Below, one piece after another: positions 46,517 to 55,553 of a stretch of 64,000 nt of DNA. Position numbers and translations under genes: made by a program. This DNA is from Bacillus sp. REN10. Lineage in GTDB: Bacteria; Bacillota; Bacilli; Bacillales; Domibacillaceae. The notes beneath the pieces were generated by a model. It saw only the letters and a program-made list of their open reading frames with translations. It was not told the DNA's origin and did no database searches. Every line of letters starts with the position of its first letter. Positions within the stretch are counted from its first letter, which is position 1. Location: positions 133,736 through 197,735 of the forward strand of contig NZ_JADHDW010000002.1 of NCBI RefSeq assembly GCF_016820555.1, in the 5' to 3' direction.

Positions 46517-48352
46517 TTGAATACAAGAAACGATTTGAAAAACATTGCGATTATTGCTCACGTTGACCATGGGAAAACAACGCTTGTTGATCAATTACTT
46601 AAACAATCTGGAATTTTTAGAAGCAACGAGCACATTGAAGAGCGCGCAATGGATTCAAATGATATTGAAAGAGAGCGCGGAATTACGATTCTAGCAAAAA
46701 ATACCGCGATCCAATATAAAGATACGAAAATCAACATTTTGGATACGCCAGGACATGCCGACTTTGGTGGAGAAGTAGAGCGAATCATGAAGATGGTTGA
46801 TGGTGTATTATTGGTTGTCGATGCTTATGAAGGTTGTATGCCACAAACCCGATTTGTATTAAAGAAAGCGCTAGAGCAAAACTTACGCCCAATCGTGGTT
46901 GTCAATAAAATTGACCGTGACTTTGCTCGTCCGGCAGAAGTGATTGATGAGGTTCTTGAGTTATTTATCGAGCTTGATGCTAATGATGATCAATTGGAGT
47001 TCCCGGTGATTTATGCATCCGGTATTAACGGAACAGCGAGTACAACGCCTGATAAGCAAGATGAGAACATGGAAGCTTTATATGAAGCGATTGTGAAGCA
47101 TATTCCTTCTCCAGTGGATAATAAAGAAGAGCCTTTGCAATTCCAAGTGGCTTTACTTGATTACAATGATTATGTTGGTCGTATCGGAATTGGTCGCGTA
47201 TTTCGCGGAACGATTCAAGTGGGTCAGCAAGTAGCCTTAATGAAATTAGATGGCACAGTCAAACCTTTCCGTGTGACGAAAATCTTTGGCTTTATGGGTC
47301 TTAAGCGTATGGAAATTCAAGAAGCTCATGCTGGCGATTTAATTGCTGTATCCGGCATGGAGGATATTAACGTTGGGGAAACGGTTTGTCCGATTGAACA
47401 TCAAGAAGCGTTACCGGTTCTTCGCATCGACGAACCAACGTTACAAATGACGTTCCTTGTCAATAATAGTCCGTTTGCTGGTCGAGAAGGAAAATTCGTG
47501 ACTGCGAGAAAAATTCAAGAGCGTTTGGAAGCACAGCTTGAAACAGATGTCAGTTTGCGAGTAGAAAATACCGATTCTCCTGATGAATGGATCGTGTCTG
47601 GGCGTGGGGAACTGCATTTATCGATTTTAATCGAAAATATGCGTCGCGAAGGATATGAATTACAAGTATCGAAGCCAGAAGTTATCGTGAAAGAGATTGA
47701 TGGTGTTCGTTGTGAGCCAGTGGAACGCGTTCAAATTGATGTGCCTGAAGAGTATACAGGTTCTGTTATCGAGTCATTAGGTTCGCGAAAAGGTGAAATG
47801 ATTGATATGATTAATAATGGAAACGGCCAAGTTCGTCTGGTATTCAATGTTCCAGCTCGTGGATTAATTGGTTATACGACTGAATTTTTAACAATGACTC
47901 GAGGATATGGAATTATTAACCACACGTTTGATAGCTATCAGCCAATGCAGCCAGGACGTGTCGGTGGACGCCGTCAAGGAGTACTTGTTTCTATGGAGTC
48001 AGGAAAATCTTCTCAATATGGTATTATGCAAGTTGAGGACCGCGGAACGATCTTCGTAGAACCAGGGACAGAAATTTATGGCGGAATGATTGTCGGTGAG
48101 CATACTCGTGAAAATGACTTAACTGTTAATATTACGAAAATGAAACAAGCGACAAATGTTCGTTCAGCTACGAAAGACCAAACAACGACGATGAAAAAAC
48201 CAAGAATCATGTCTTTAGAAGAAGCGCTAGAGTATTTAAATGAGGACGAGTATTGTGAACTTACACCTGAATCGATCCGTCTTCGCAAAAAAATTCTTGA
48301 TAAGAACGAACGGGAAAGAGCTGCTAAAAAGAAGAAATACGAAGAAAATTAA
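46517..48352 (+). CDS. typA: Ribosome-associated GTPase TypA/BipA
   Basis: 611-residue translational GTPase of the EF-G type, involved in 50S assembly and stress growth. G1 is AHVDHGKTT, G3 is DTPGHADF, G4 is NKID; EF-Tu-like domain 2, EF-G domains III and V and the BipA-specific C-terminal domain follow. TTG at 46517 follows AGGAGG. ylaH begins 22 bases later. Confidence 0.97.
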   Translation: MNTRNDLKNIAIIAHVDHGKTTLVDQLLKQSGIFRSNEHIEERAMDSNDIERERGITILAKNTAIQYKDTKINILDTPGHADFGGEVERIMKMVDGVLLVVDAYEGCMPQTRFVLKKALEQNLRPIVVVNKIDRDFARPAEVIDEVLELFIELDANDDQLEFPVIYASGINGTASTTPDKQDENMEALYEAIVKHIPSPVDNKEEPLQFQVALLDYNDYVGRIGIGRVFRGTIQVGQQVALMKLDGTVKPFRVTKIFGFMGLKRMEIQEAHAGDLIAVSGMEDINVGETVCPIEHQEALPVLRIDEPTLQMTFLVNNSPFAGREGKFVTARKIQERLEAQLETDVSLRVENTDSPDEWIVSGRGELHLSILIENMRREGYELQVSKPEVIVKEIDGVRCEPVERVQIDVPEEYTGSVIESLGSRKGEMIDMINNGNGQVRLVFNVPARGLIGYTTEFLTMTRGYGIINHTFDSYQPMQPGRVGGRRQGVLVSMESGKSSQYGIMQVEDRGTIFVEPGTEIYGGMIVGEHTRENDLTVNITKMKQATNVRSATKDQTTTMKKPRIMSLEEALEYLNEDEYCELTPESIRLRKKILDKNERERAAKKKKYEEN

Positions 48353-48374
48353 GCGTTAAGGGGGGAGGTAGAAA

Positions 48375-48689
48375 GTGGAAACGGAAGCGTTAGAACACGT
48401 CAGTCCACTACTGGGCGCCTTAATTCAAGCAGTAGGGGTAAATGGAGCAGTTTGGATATATTGGCTGACAATCGTTCTTCTGTCAATTTTAGTGTATAAT
48501 CTCGGTTTTGCTAAGAAGCTATCACTTGGAAAGAACCTCATTGTCTATCTTTCCTTGGTTGTTGGTTCGCTGCTGCTATTAATTCTTTCTTACCAACTGC
48601 CAGTAGTTGAAAGTTTATTGGTTGCTGCGTTAGTTCTTGGAATATACAAAATCAGATTGCGAATGCACAAAAAAGAAAATGAAGTGTAA
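48375..48689 (+). CDS. ylaH: YlaH-like membrane protein
   Basis: 104-residue protein with three membrane helices (WIYWLTIVLLSILVYNLGFA, LIVYLSLVVGSLLLLILSY, VESLLVAALVLGIYKI). Family YlaH, function unknown. GTG at 48375 follows GGGGGAGG. Likely co-transcribed with typA. Confidence 0.88.
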   Translation: METEALEHVSPLLGALIQAVGVNGAVWIYWLTIVLLSILVYNLGFAKKLSLGKNLIVYLSLVVGSLLLLILSYQLPVVESLLVAALVLGIYKIRLRMHKKENEV

Positions 48690-48717
48690 AAAAGGACCGC
48701 ATGTCGCGGTCCTTTTT
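48689..48717 (+). terminator. typA-ylaH terminator
   Basis: AAAAAGGACCGC pairs with GCGGTCCTTTTT. Also serves ylaI on the other strand. Confidence 0.9.
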
Positions 48718-48744
48718 GTTTAACAAAGCCTTTAATAAAGCGGA

Positions 48745-48945
48745 TTATAGCGATTCTTTTTCCTTGCCAGAGCGGTAAACATGGAATTGACCAGTCGCAA
48801 TTCGTGCTTTTGTCTTTTCTGCTATTCGATGGTTACATTCCGGACACATATATGTGTGGATGGGTCTGTTTCGCAGTCTTTTTGCGATCAGCAACTCATC
48901 ATCAATTTTATCAATTTTTTCACATAAAATACATTTAACTCTCAT
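48745..48945 (-). CDS. ylaI: YlaI, DUF2197 zinc-ribbon protein
   Basis: 66-residue protein with CILC near the N-terminus and CPEC in the middle, a treble-clef or zinc-ribbon pair, plus a basic segment. The frame runs to 49179, but ATG at 48945 with GAGGTGG upstream is the start; residues before it are non-coding in character. Function unknown. Opposite orientation to typA, unlike a simple operon. Confidence 0.9.
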   Translation of the reverse strand: MRVKCILCEKIDKIDDELLIAKRLRNRPIHTYMCPECNHRIAEKTKARIATGQFHVYRSGKEKESL

Positions 48946-49179
48946 TTTTAACCACCTCGTTCTTTTTCTTAGCTCTATTAAAGGGTAGTGTTCATTTTTG
49001 TTCCATTTAAATGAGTCAAAAATCTTTACAATCAACGTTTTTGTATAACAAAGTCTTTTTATTAGTATATCATGACTACCTTGAAACATCTTCATTGGAA
49101 AATAAAAGAATTCATTCGTAAAATTCGGAAGTGATAAGGAGATCATGTATAATGGAATTAAACAAGGGAGGGGATTCAT

Positions 49180-49644
49180 TTGGGTAATCGTTTAGAAACA
49201 CAATTAATTCCTGTGTTGTTTGAAGCTTTGCAAAAGGACAGGTTTGTAACTGTAGCAACGATAGATCATGAAACAGGTGGACCAATGATTCATGCAATTT
49301 CTTGGATTTATGCGGTCGATGAAAGAACCATTCGCTTCGCTGCTACTAGCCAGTCAAGGATGATTGAAAATTTAGAAAAAAATACAGCTATCGCTATTAA
49401 CATGATTTCTAATGAGTCTACATATACCATTACAGGTGAAAGTCATATTCTATCTAAAAAAGTAGAGGGGATTCCTTTAAAGATCGCGATTGTTGAGCTG
49501 GCTATTAAAGAAATTCGCGATGTCATGTTTTACGGATCAAAAATGATCTCTGAGCCTGTTTATGAGAAAACATATGATTTAGCAGCTGCAGAAAAGCTCG
49601 ATCAGCAAGTGATTGATGCGTTAAAAAAAGGAGCTGAATCTTAA
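49180..49644 (+). CDS. ylaL: Pyridoxamine 5'-phosphate oxidase-like FMN-binding protein (YlaL)
   Basis: 154-residue split-barrel flavin-binding family protein: FVTVATIDHETGGPMIHAIS, RTIRFAATSQSRM and NMISNESTYTITGES segments. Probably binds FMN or a related cofactor; reaction unknown. TTG at 49180 follows AAGGGAGGGG. In B. subtilis ylaL lies after phoH2; here it precedes ylaJ. Confidence 0.85.
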   Translation: MGNRLETQLIPVLFEALQKDRFVTVATIDHETGGPMIHAISWIYAVDERTIRFAATSQSRMIENLEKNTAIAINMISNESTYTITGESHILSKKVEGIPLKIAIVELAIKEIRDVMFYGSKMISEPVYEKTYDLAAAEKLDQQVIDALKKGAES

Positions 49645-49653
49645 TTCGGCTCC
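49623..49653 (-). terminator. ylaJ terminator overlapping the end of ylaL
   Basis: GGAGCTGAAT and ATTCGGCTCC form a 10-bp stem with loop CTTA. On the minus strand a run of seven T follows, so it serves ylaJ; on the plus strand no T run follows. Confidence 0.8.
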
Positions 49654-49692
49654 GCAGGTGCTTTTTGTAGTATTGGATTTGAATACCGTCGT

Positions 49693-50298
49693 TTATTTCT
49701 GATGGTTTGACTGTTCTTCTTGTTGTTGCTCTAACTGTCGATCGCCGTTTGGAGCAAGTTTTGTTTTAGGTTGCTCTGTTACTTTATCAGCATCATTTGT
49801 TTCTGTTAAGTTTCCGGGTACTTCAGGGATGGTGCGTCCAGCGATATCCGCTAATTCGTTGGCTAACCCTTGGAGTGGCCGTCCGTTATTAATATCTACT
49901 TTTATTTCTTGTATTCTGGCATATAAGTCAGGATCTGCAATGACAAGAGCATTAGCACCGTTCGGTTGGCTTCTCAACGCCTCGGCTACTGTGTATTTGA
50001 TTGAGCCCACTTCAGAACGATCTAGGTTAGCATCTACATCAATTCCAACGATCGCATAGTCTCCTGCTGATACTGCTGTCGCATTTTTTACTCCTGGCAT
50101 TGATTTAGCGGTTTCAGCTAAGCGGTTTGATGCTTGCTGGATAGACAGGCGCTGCTCGTCCCTAATTTGATCGTTCTCGACATTTACTTTATAAGGCTGC
50201 GAGTTGTGTCGATTATTTTCTGGCCCCAAACTGGATTCTTTATTTTGCGCACAGCCGAAAAGCATGAATGCAGTAAAGAGAGGGAGAATGTTTTTCAA
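49693..50298 (-). CDS. ylaJ: YhcN/YlaJ-family sporulation lipoprotein
   Basis: 201-residue lipoprotein. The lipobox is LFGC with Cys16, followed by a charged linker and the YhcN/YlaJ domain (SMPGVKNATAVSAGDYAIVG, LVIADPDLYARIQEI); the C-terminus is Gln/Glu rich. Family members are made in the forespore and found in the spore inner membrane. TTG at 50298 is chosen because GAGGTG lies just upstream and the signal peptide begins there; earlier frame has no signal sequence. Confidence 0.9.
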   Translation of the reverse strand: MKNILPLFTAFMLFGCAQNKESSLGPENNRHNSQPYKVNVENDQIRDEQRLSIQQASNRLAETAKSMPGVKNATAVSAGDYAIVGIDVDANLDRSEVGSIKYTVAEALRSQPNGANALVIADPDLYARIQEIKVDINNGRPLQGLANELADIAGRTIPEVPGNLTETNDADKVTEQPKTKLAPNGDRQLEQQQEEQSNHQK

Positions 50299-50462
50299 TA
50301 TAGTCACCTCTTCATCATTTTGATGAGCTATTTCTATTTCTATTGTGCGAATTTCGTCTATTTTTATGCGTTTGCACATATATATTTACCAGCCCAACTG
50401 TAAGAACGCAACAAAGCTAATCTTCATATAATAAAAAAAGATGAAAAGCAGGAGGCGTCTCG

Positions 50463-51791
50463 TTGAGTAAAATTTATGTTTTAGATACTAATGTCTTATT
50501 ACAGGATCCATACGCTATTTTTTCCTTTAAAGAAAATGAAATTGTGATACCAGCCGTCGTTTTAGAGGAATTAGACTCGAAAAAGAGGTATATGGATGAA
50601 ATAGGAAGGAATGCTAGACTTGTATCGAAAATCATTGATAAACTGCGGGAAACGGGAAAGCTTCATCAAGGTGTACCTTTAGACAATGGAGGAAGTTTAA
50701 GAATTGAATTAAATCATCGGTCTTTTCAAAAGCTGCAAGACATTTTTATTGAAATGACAAATGATAATCGTATATTGGCGGTAGCGAAAAACTTAGCATT
50801 AGAAGAAGAGGAAAAAGAAAATGGCCGCCCTGTTATTTTAGTCAGCAAAGATACATTAGTAAGAGTAAAGGCGGACGCGCTTGGTTTAGAATCAGAGGAT
50901 TTTTTAAGCGATCGAGTAATCGAAATGAGTGATATATATACAGGTTTTTTAGAAGTGTATGTGTCTAAAGAAACGTTAGACCTTTTTTATCAAAAAGGGG
51001 AATTGGCACTATCGGAAGTAGCTAACCATCCTTTTTATCCTAATCAGTTTTTATTATTAAAAGATGCTTTAGGAAGTTCCTCTTCAGCGATAGCCATGGT
51101 GGATGCTAAAGGGAAATACATGAAAAAGCTGTTGCATGATGATGAAATTGTTTGGGGGATTAAACCCCGAAATGTTCAGCAAGTCATGGCGATTGAGTTG
51201 CTGCTAAGACCTGACATTCCACTTGTTACTATGGCTGGTAAGGCCGGAACAGGCAAGACGTTAATCACTTTGGCAGCTGGATTATTTCAAACGGAAGATT
51301 TGCAAATGTTTAAGAAATTACTTGTCGCGCGGCCGATTGTTCCTGTAGGAAAAGATATTGGCTACTTGCCAGGTGAGAAGCAAGAAAAATTACGCCCGTG
51401 GATTCAGCCTATTTATGATAATCTTGAGTATTTATTCAATACAAAGAAGTCAGGGGAAATTGATCAAATTCTTGCTGGTTTAAGTTCGGTTGAGGTGGAA
51501 GCACTCACCTATATTCGCGGACGGAGCATGCCAGAGCAATATATTATTATTGATGAAGCACAAAATTTAACGAAACATGAAGTGAAAACGATTTTAACGA
51601 GGGTGGGAGAAAAAAGTAAAATTGTGTTAATGGGAGATACCGCTCAAATTGATCATCCTTACTTAGATGAATATAATAATGGATTAACTTATGCCATTGA
51701 GTCATTTAAAGATCAAGCGGTGGCTGGCCATATCAAATTGATGAAGGGGGAGCGATCTGGTTTAGCTCAATTGGCAGCTGATTTGTTATAA
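50463..51791 (+). CDS. phoH2: PhoH2: PIN-domain ribonuclease fused to PhoH-type ATPase (YlaK)
   Basis: 442-residue fusion. The N-terminal PIN domain (YVLDTNVLLQDP, with ELDS and DNRILAVA acidic residues) is a ribonuclease fold; the C-terminal PhoH ATPase carries Walker A AGKAGTGKT and Walker B YIIIDEAQN. PhoH2 proteins act as RNA helicase-nucleases. TTG at 50463 follows AGGAGGCGT. Not paired with an antitoxin gene. Confidence 0.94.
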   Translation: MSKIYVLDTNVLLQDPYAIFSFKENEIVIPAVVLEELDSKKRYMDEIGRNARLVSKIIDKLRETGKLHQGVPLDNGGSLRIELNHRSFQKLQDIFIEMTNDNRILAVAKNLALEEEEKENGRPVILVSKDTLVRVKADALGLESEDFLSDRVIEMSDIYTGFLEVYVSKETLDLFYQKGELALSEVANHPFYPNQFLLLKDALGSSSSAIAMVDAKGKYMKKLLHDDEIVWGIKPRNVQQVMAIELLLRPDIPLVTMAGKAGTGKTLITLAAGLFQTEDLQMFKKLLVARPIVPVGKDIGYLPGEKQEKLRPWIQPIYDNLEYLFNTKKSGEIDQILAGLSSVEVEALTYIRGRSMPEQYIIIDEAQNLTKHEVKTILTRVGEKSKIVLMGDTAQIDHPYLDEYNNGLTYAIESFKDQAVAGHIKLMKGERSGLAQLAADLL

Positions 51792-52102
51792 TATCCACTG
51801 GATTCAATAAGCAGGTAAATTCAAATTATTTTTGAGTTCATAATTTGAGCATAGATATAGCATGAAATTTGTTTCATACTAGCCGGAATCTTAGTAAAAT
51901 ATACAAGCATGAAGAGAATGAACCTTTTTATGCGTGATATTTTACCTTTAGGATCAGGCTTTTTTCTTCTATTTTAGGTTTTTTGATGTCGAAAAAACTC
52001 AATGATTGATGGAAAATGTGTTAAAATAAACAACTGAAGGCAATAGACAAAATTGCAATAAAAGAGATCTGAGGCTATGGCGGTAGATAGGAGTTATAGA
52101 AA
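51792..52102. promoter_or_regulatory. Intergenic region with a Spo0A-type box
   Basis: No gene is seen in these 311 bases. TGTCGAA at 51987-51993 matches the Spo0A box. A TTAAAAT stretch about 30 bases further down could be a -10 for the HD-GYP gene. No convincing terminator for phoH2 was found. Confidence 0.4.
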
Positions 52103-53215
52103 ATGAGGCTAGTCGCTGTTTCGACATTAAAAGAGCATGTTAAATTAGCTAAGCCAGTGTACAATGAGGCTGGTCAAATTCTTATTGGACATGGAGTTCC
52201 TCTTACGAAACAAATGATATTCAGGTTGCAACAACTTGGCATTACATTTGTTTATATGGAGGACAAAAAAACAGAAGATATTGTGTTTAATCCGGCTGTG
52301 ACAGACAGAACACGCCAAGAAGCTCTCAGCTTAATGAAGCAATCATTTGAGGGTGTAGTGAATACGAGAAACTTCAACAACAAGTTTTCGTTTGACAAAA
52401 TGGAGAGACAGTTTAAAGCCGTGATACGGGAGATGCTTGATCAAATAAAAGAGCATAAAGAAGCAGTTTCTCTGCTTTCTAACGTATGCGCCCATGACAA
52501 CTATATTTTAGCTCACTCGTTAAATGTGATGATCTACACGTTAGCACTTAGTTTAAAGCTACAATTGAAGTCTCAACAACTGGAGGAAATAGGGCTTGGA
52601 GCTATGTTGCATGATGTTGGAAAAATACTTATTCCTCAATCTATTTTAATGAAACCTTCACGGTTGACGAATGAAGAATATGAAGAAATAAAAAAACATG
52701 CCGAATATGGATTTAATATTTTAAGAAAAGAACATACTATTCCGCTTCCAGCTGCTCATTGTGCTTATCAGCATCATGAAAGAATAAATGGAACAGGCTA
52801 TCCTCGAGGTCTTGTGGGTGACCAAATTCATTTGTATGGAAAGATTTTGGGTATTACCGATGTATATGATGCTGTTACTTCAAATAGAATATACAGACAG
52901 GCTATGCTTCCTTCCGAAGGATTAGAAATCTTATATGCGGGAGCAGGAACTCAATTTGATGCAGAAATGGTGAAAGCTTTTCGTAAGTCTATTGTTGTAT
53001 ATCCAAATGGCTTGACTGTTCATTTAAATGATAACCGAAAAGGGGTTGTATTAAGGCAAACACCACATATTAGCGACCGACCTGTATTATTAATACTAGA
53101 GGAAGAAGATCGTGAATTGGATGAGCCATATGAATTAGATTTATCTAAAGAGTTAACGGTGATCATCAGTGAAACGGATACAACCTTATTAGGAAAAAAG
53201 AAAGAACAAGCATGA
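52103..53215 (+). CDS. HD-GYP domain phosphodiesterase-like protein
   Basis: 370-residue cytoplasmic protein. An N-terminal region of about 120 residues (LAKPVYNEAGQILIGHGVPLT) precedes the HD-GYP domain. The metal-binding HD is His170-Asp171 in MLHDVGKI, with HHERINGTGYPRG downstream giving the GYP signature. A short beta-rich tail (PNGLTVHLNDNRKGVVL) follows. HD-GYP proteins usually hydrolyse c-di-GMP. There is no receiver or membrane sensor. ATG at 52103 follows TAGGAG. The gene is an insertion relative to B. subtilis order. Confidence 0.88.
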   Translation: MRLVAVSTLKEHVKLAKPVYNEAGQILIGHGVPLTKQMIFRLQQLGITFVYMEDKKTEDIVFNPAVTDRTRQEALSLMKQSFEGVVNTRNFNNKFSFDKMERQFKAVIREMLDQIKEHKEAVSLLSNVCAHDNYILAHSLNVMIYTLALSLKLQLKSQQLEEIGLGAMLHDVGKILIPQSILMKPSRLTNEEYEEIKKHAEYGFNILRKEHTIPLPAAHCAYQHHERINGTGYPRGLVGDQIHLYGKILGITDVYDAVTSNRIYRQAMLPSEGLEILYAGAGTQFDAEMVKAFRKSIVVYPNGLTVHLNDNRKGVVLRQTPHISDRPVLLILEEEDRELDEPYELDLSKELTVIISETDTTLLGKKKEQA

Positions 53216-53252
53216 GTGTGAGGTGGCGCTCAGTGCTTGTTCTTTCTTTTTT
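53201..53252 (+). terminator. Terminator overlapping the 3' end of the HD-GYP gene
   Basis: AAAGAACAAGCATGAG pairs with CTCA and TGCTTGTTCTTT (one bulged G), followed by a T-rich tract. The left arm includes the last codons and stop. Confidence 0.85.
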
Positions 53253-53263
53253 GGCTGATGCGA

Positions 53264-53764
53264 TTACTCGATTCGAAAAGCTTTTACGTGGCGAATAGGG
53301 TTTTCGCGGTTGGAGCCATCTTTATATAATAGGTGAACAGGACCGTCATCACGAAGGGGTTTACCTCTTTTTGAAAAGGCGAGAAGAAGGTCATTAGCTC
53401 TATGTAATGGAAATGGTTCTTCGCCGTTTGTTGTTTCAATGATAATCAATGTCGCTTCTTCATTTGGTTCCGCATTTTTTAGAAAAGGTTCAAATGGTAT
53501 AGCGAAGCTCCCTGTCAATGCTTGTTCTTTGAGAAATTTTTTTTCGGATTTGATCGTAGGTGGTGAGATGGCTCCTTCACGAATCTCTTTATCCCAAAAC
53601 TGAGAAATATTCTTTGTATACTCCTCATCTTCCGAAAGCGTGTTTGTTTCTTTAGTATCAAAATATGTATCTAGATCAATTCGACGATCATCAAAAATCC
53701 ACACACCCGGATCTAATGTCACAGAAAATTTCACTTTTCCGTAAATAGGCATAATGTTTTCCAT
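53264..53764 (-). CDS. Conserved hypothetical protein, possible molybdopterin-binding-like fold
   Basis: 166-residue acidic protein I cannot assign with confidence. Its N-terminus (GKVKFSVTLDPGVWIFDDR) and middle lack known motifs; the last 60 residues (GKPLRDDGPVHLLYKDGS, ending IRHVKAFRIE) resemble the tail of oxidoreductase molybdopterin-binding domains, but no cofactor cysteine is present. ATG at 53764 follows AGGAGGAAAC; ATG at 53752 is an alternative. It converges on the HD-GYP gene. Confidence 0.6.
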   Translation of the reverse strand: MENIMPIYGKVKFSVTLDPGVWIFDDRRIDLDTYFDTKETNTLSEDEEYTKNISQFWDKEIREGAISPPTIKSEKKFLKEQALTGSFAIPFEPFLKNAEPNEEATLIIIETTNGEEPFPLHRANDLLLAFSKRGKPLRDDGPVHLLYKDGSNRENPIRHVKAFRIE

Positions 53765-53924
53765 CGTGTTTCCTCCTTATGTGTATTAGTTGTTCAAAGT
53801 CAAGTATAGCTCTTAATTGTTTTCTTGTCAGGCGACAATGTAAAATTCCTTGCAAAATAGTACGATTAACGATAAAATTTAAAATTATAGCTAATCCATT
53901 GCACGGAACAGGGGGAGTTTACAA

Positions 53925-54206
53925 ATGGCGTCTGAAATGAAAGTCGATCACAGGGAAAAAGCCTACTCTCTATTGGAAGCAGACGCAGAAAAGATTTTGC
54001 GCCTCATTAAAGTTCAAATGGACAATTTAACAATGCCCCAATGTCCTCTTTATGAGGAAGTGCTTGATACTCAAATGTTTGGCTTATCCCGTGAAATAGA
54101 TTTTGCCATACGTTTAGGACTAGTTGATGAACAAGATGGAAAACAACTGATTGATTCGCTAGAAAAAGAATTATCAGCTCTCCATGAGGCATCTACTGAA
54201 AAATAA
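53925..54206 (+). CDS. ylaN: YlaN, UPF0358 family protein
   Basis: 93-residue helical protein ([39 protein letters not shown]). YlaN is essential in B. subtilis under iron limitation, and recent work links it to iron sensing with Fur. ATG at 53925 follows AGGGGGAG. Has its own terminator before ftsW. Confidence 0.92.
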   Translation: MASEMKVDHREKAYSLLEADAEKILRLIKVQMDNLTMPQCPLYEEVLDTQMFGLSREIDFAIRLGLVDEQDGKQLIDSLEKELSALHEASTEK

Positions 54207-54215
54207 ACGTGAAAG

Positions 54216-54252
54216 AAACTCAAACAGATATTTTCCATGTTTGAGTTTTTTT
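54216..54252 (+). terminator. ylaN terminator
   Basis: AAACTCAAACA pairs with TGTTTGAGTTT, followed by T4-5. Confidence 0.9.
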
Positions 54253-54309
54253 ACATAAAATTAGACATCCCAATAATAGTAAGATCTGAAAGGGATGAGG
54301 TGAAGGTGT

Positions 54310-55461
54310 ATGTGGAAGAAGGTTCTTAAGTCTTATGATTATTCTTTAATTGCGGTATTTATTTTACTATGTCTGTTTGGATTAACGATGATCTACAGCG
54401 CTAGTTCTGTAGTTGCTGTTCAAAAATACGGATTTGCTAGTGATCACTTTTACAGTAGGCAAAAAATATTTTTAATCGCTTCTATGCTGTGTTTTATTGC
54501 TACAGCTGTATTCCCCTACAAGGCTTATATGAATAGTAAGTTTTTATTTGCGGGTGTGTTCGGCATGATTGCTGTTCTTATATCATTAATGTTTTTTGGT
54601 ACTGCTGCGAATAATGCTCAAAGCTGGTTTCGTGTAGGTGGAATAAGTATTCAACCTGCGGAATTTGCTAAGCTGGTTATTATTGTTTATATGTCAGCCA
54701 TTTATGCCAAAAAACAGAAATATATTAATTCAATCAATAAAGGTATTATTCCCCCAATTGTGTTTTTAGTTTTAATTTGTATGTTGGTTGCTGCTCAACC
54801 GGATTTTGGTACGGCATTTATTATCATGTTAATCGGTTGTACTATCATTGTTTCCTCAGGTATGAAATTTAAAAGTATGTGGAAGTTAATTATCTTAGGT
54901 TTAATGATTGCCGTTATTCTTTCTCCTATGTTAATCTGGAAAAAAGATAAAATCTTTACAGATGAAAAGATTAGCCGTTTTACCGGTCATTTTGATCCTT
55001 TTAAGCATCAAGATGGAGATGGCTATCAGCTTGTCAATTCTTATCTTGCAATTGGATCAGGAGGAATTACTGGATCAGGTCTTGGGCAAAGCGTGCAAAA
55101 GCTTGGCTATTTACCAGAGCCTCATACCGACTTCATTATGGCTGTTATTGCTGAAGAACTCGGTGTGTTTGGTGTTATCTTTGTCCTGGGCGGCTTAAGT
55201 TTTATTGTTTTGAAAGGAATTTATATTTCTATCAAGTGCAAAGACCCATTCGGTTCGATGATAGCTGTTGGTATTTCTAGTATGATTGCAATCCAAGCAG
55301 GCATCAATCTTGGAGGAGTCTGTGGGTTGATTCCGATTACTGGAGTGACCCTTCCATTTATTAGTTATGGAGGAACCTCTCTTATGTTGTTGGCTATGTC
55401 CATGGGGATATTAGTGAATATCTCCATGTTTAATAGATTTGAAAGTTTGTATAAAAAATAA
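54310..55461 (+). CDS. ftsW: Peptidoglycan glycosyltransferase FtsW
   Basis: 383-residue SEDS-family membrane protein, ten predicted helices, that polymerises lipid II at the septum with a class B penicillin-binding protein. The extracytoplasmic loop with DGYQLVNSYLAIGSGGITGSG and the motif LPEPHTDFIMAVIAEELG (catalytic Asp region) are characteristic, as is PFISYGGTS at the end. ATG at 54310 follows AGGTGAAGG. Neighbour ylaN matches B. subtilis ylaN-ftsW-pycA. Confidence 0.94.
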   Translation: MWKKVLKSYDYSLIAVFILLCLFGLTMIYSASSVVAVQKYGFASDHFYSRQKIFLIASMLCFIATAVFPYKAYMNSKFLFAGVFGMIAVLISLMFFGTAANNAQSWFRVGGISIQPAEFAKLVIIVYMSAIYAKKQKYINSINKGIIPPIVFLVLICMLVAAQPDFGTAFIIMLIGCTIIVSSGMKFKSMWKLIILGLMIAVILSPMLIWKKDKIFTDEKISRFTGHFDPFKHQDGDGYQLVNSYLAIGSGGITGSGLGQSVQKLGYLPEPHTDFIMAVIAEELGVFGVIFVLGGLSFIVLKGIYISIKCKDPFGSMIAVGISSMIAIQAGINLGGVCGLIPITGVTLPFISYGGTSLMLLAMSMGILVNISMFNRFESLYKK

Positions 55462-55489
55462 TAATATGAAGAAACCATCATTTCGAAAT

Positions 55490-55517
55490 AAAAAGGTTCA
55501 ATCTATTGAACCTTTTT
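55490..55517 (+). terminator. ftsW terminator
   Basis: AAAAAGGTTCA-6-TGAACCTTTTT, an 11-bp stem ending in T5, only 36 bases before the pycA start. Confidence 0.9.
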
Positions 55518-55524
55518 ATATATA
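55497..55524 (+). promoter_or_regulatory. Possible pycA promoter overlapping the terminator
   Basis: TTCAAT (55497-55502), 16-base spacer, TATATA (55519-55524). The hexamers lie within and just after the ftsW terminator. Match is modest; the alternative is read-through from ftsW. Confidence 0.4.
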
Positions 55525-55553
55525 TTTATTTGCTTAATGGGGGAGAGATGATT

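Noticed and set aside
48946-49179. N-terminal extension of ylaI
   Set aside because: The region is AT-rich with non-coding character, and GAGGTGG precedes the internal ATG at 48945, giving the normal YlaI length.
53264-53764. Possible sulfite-oxidase-type enzyme
   Set aside because: Only the C-terminal tail resembles the fold; the molybdenum-binding cysteine and the N-terminal half are missing.
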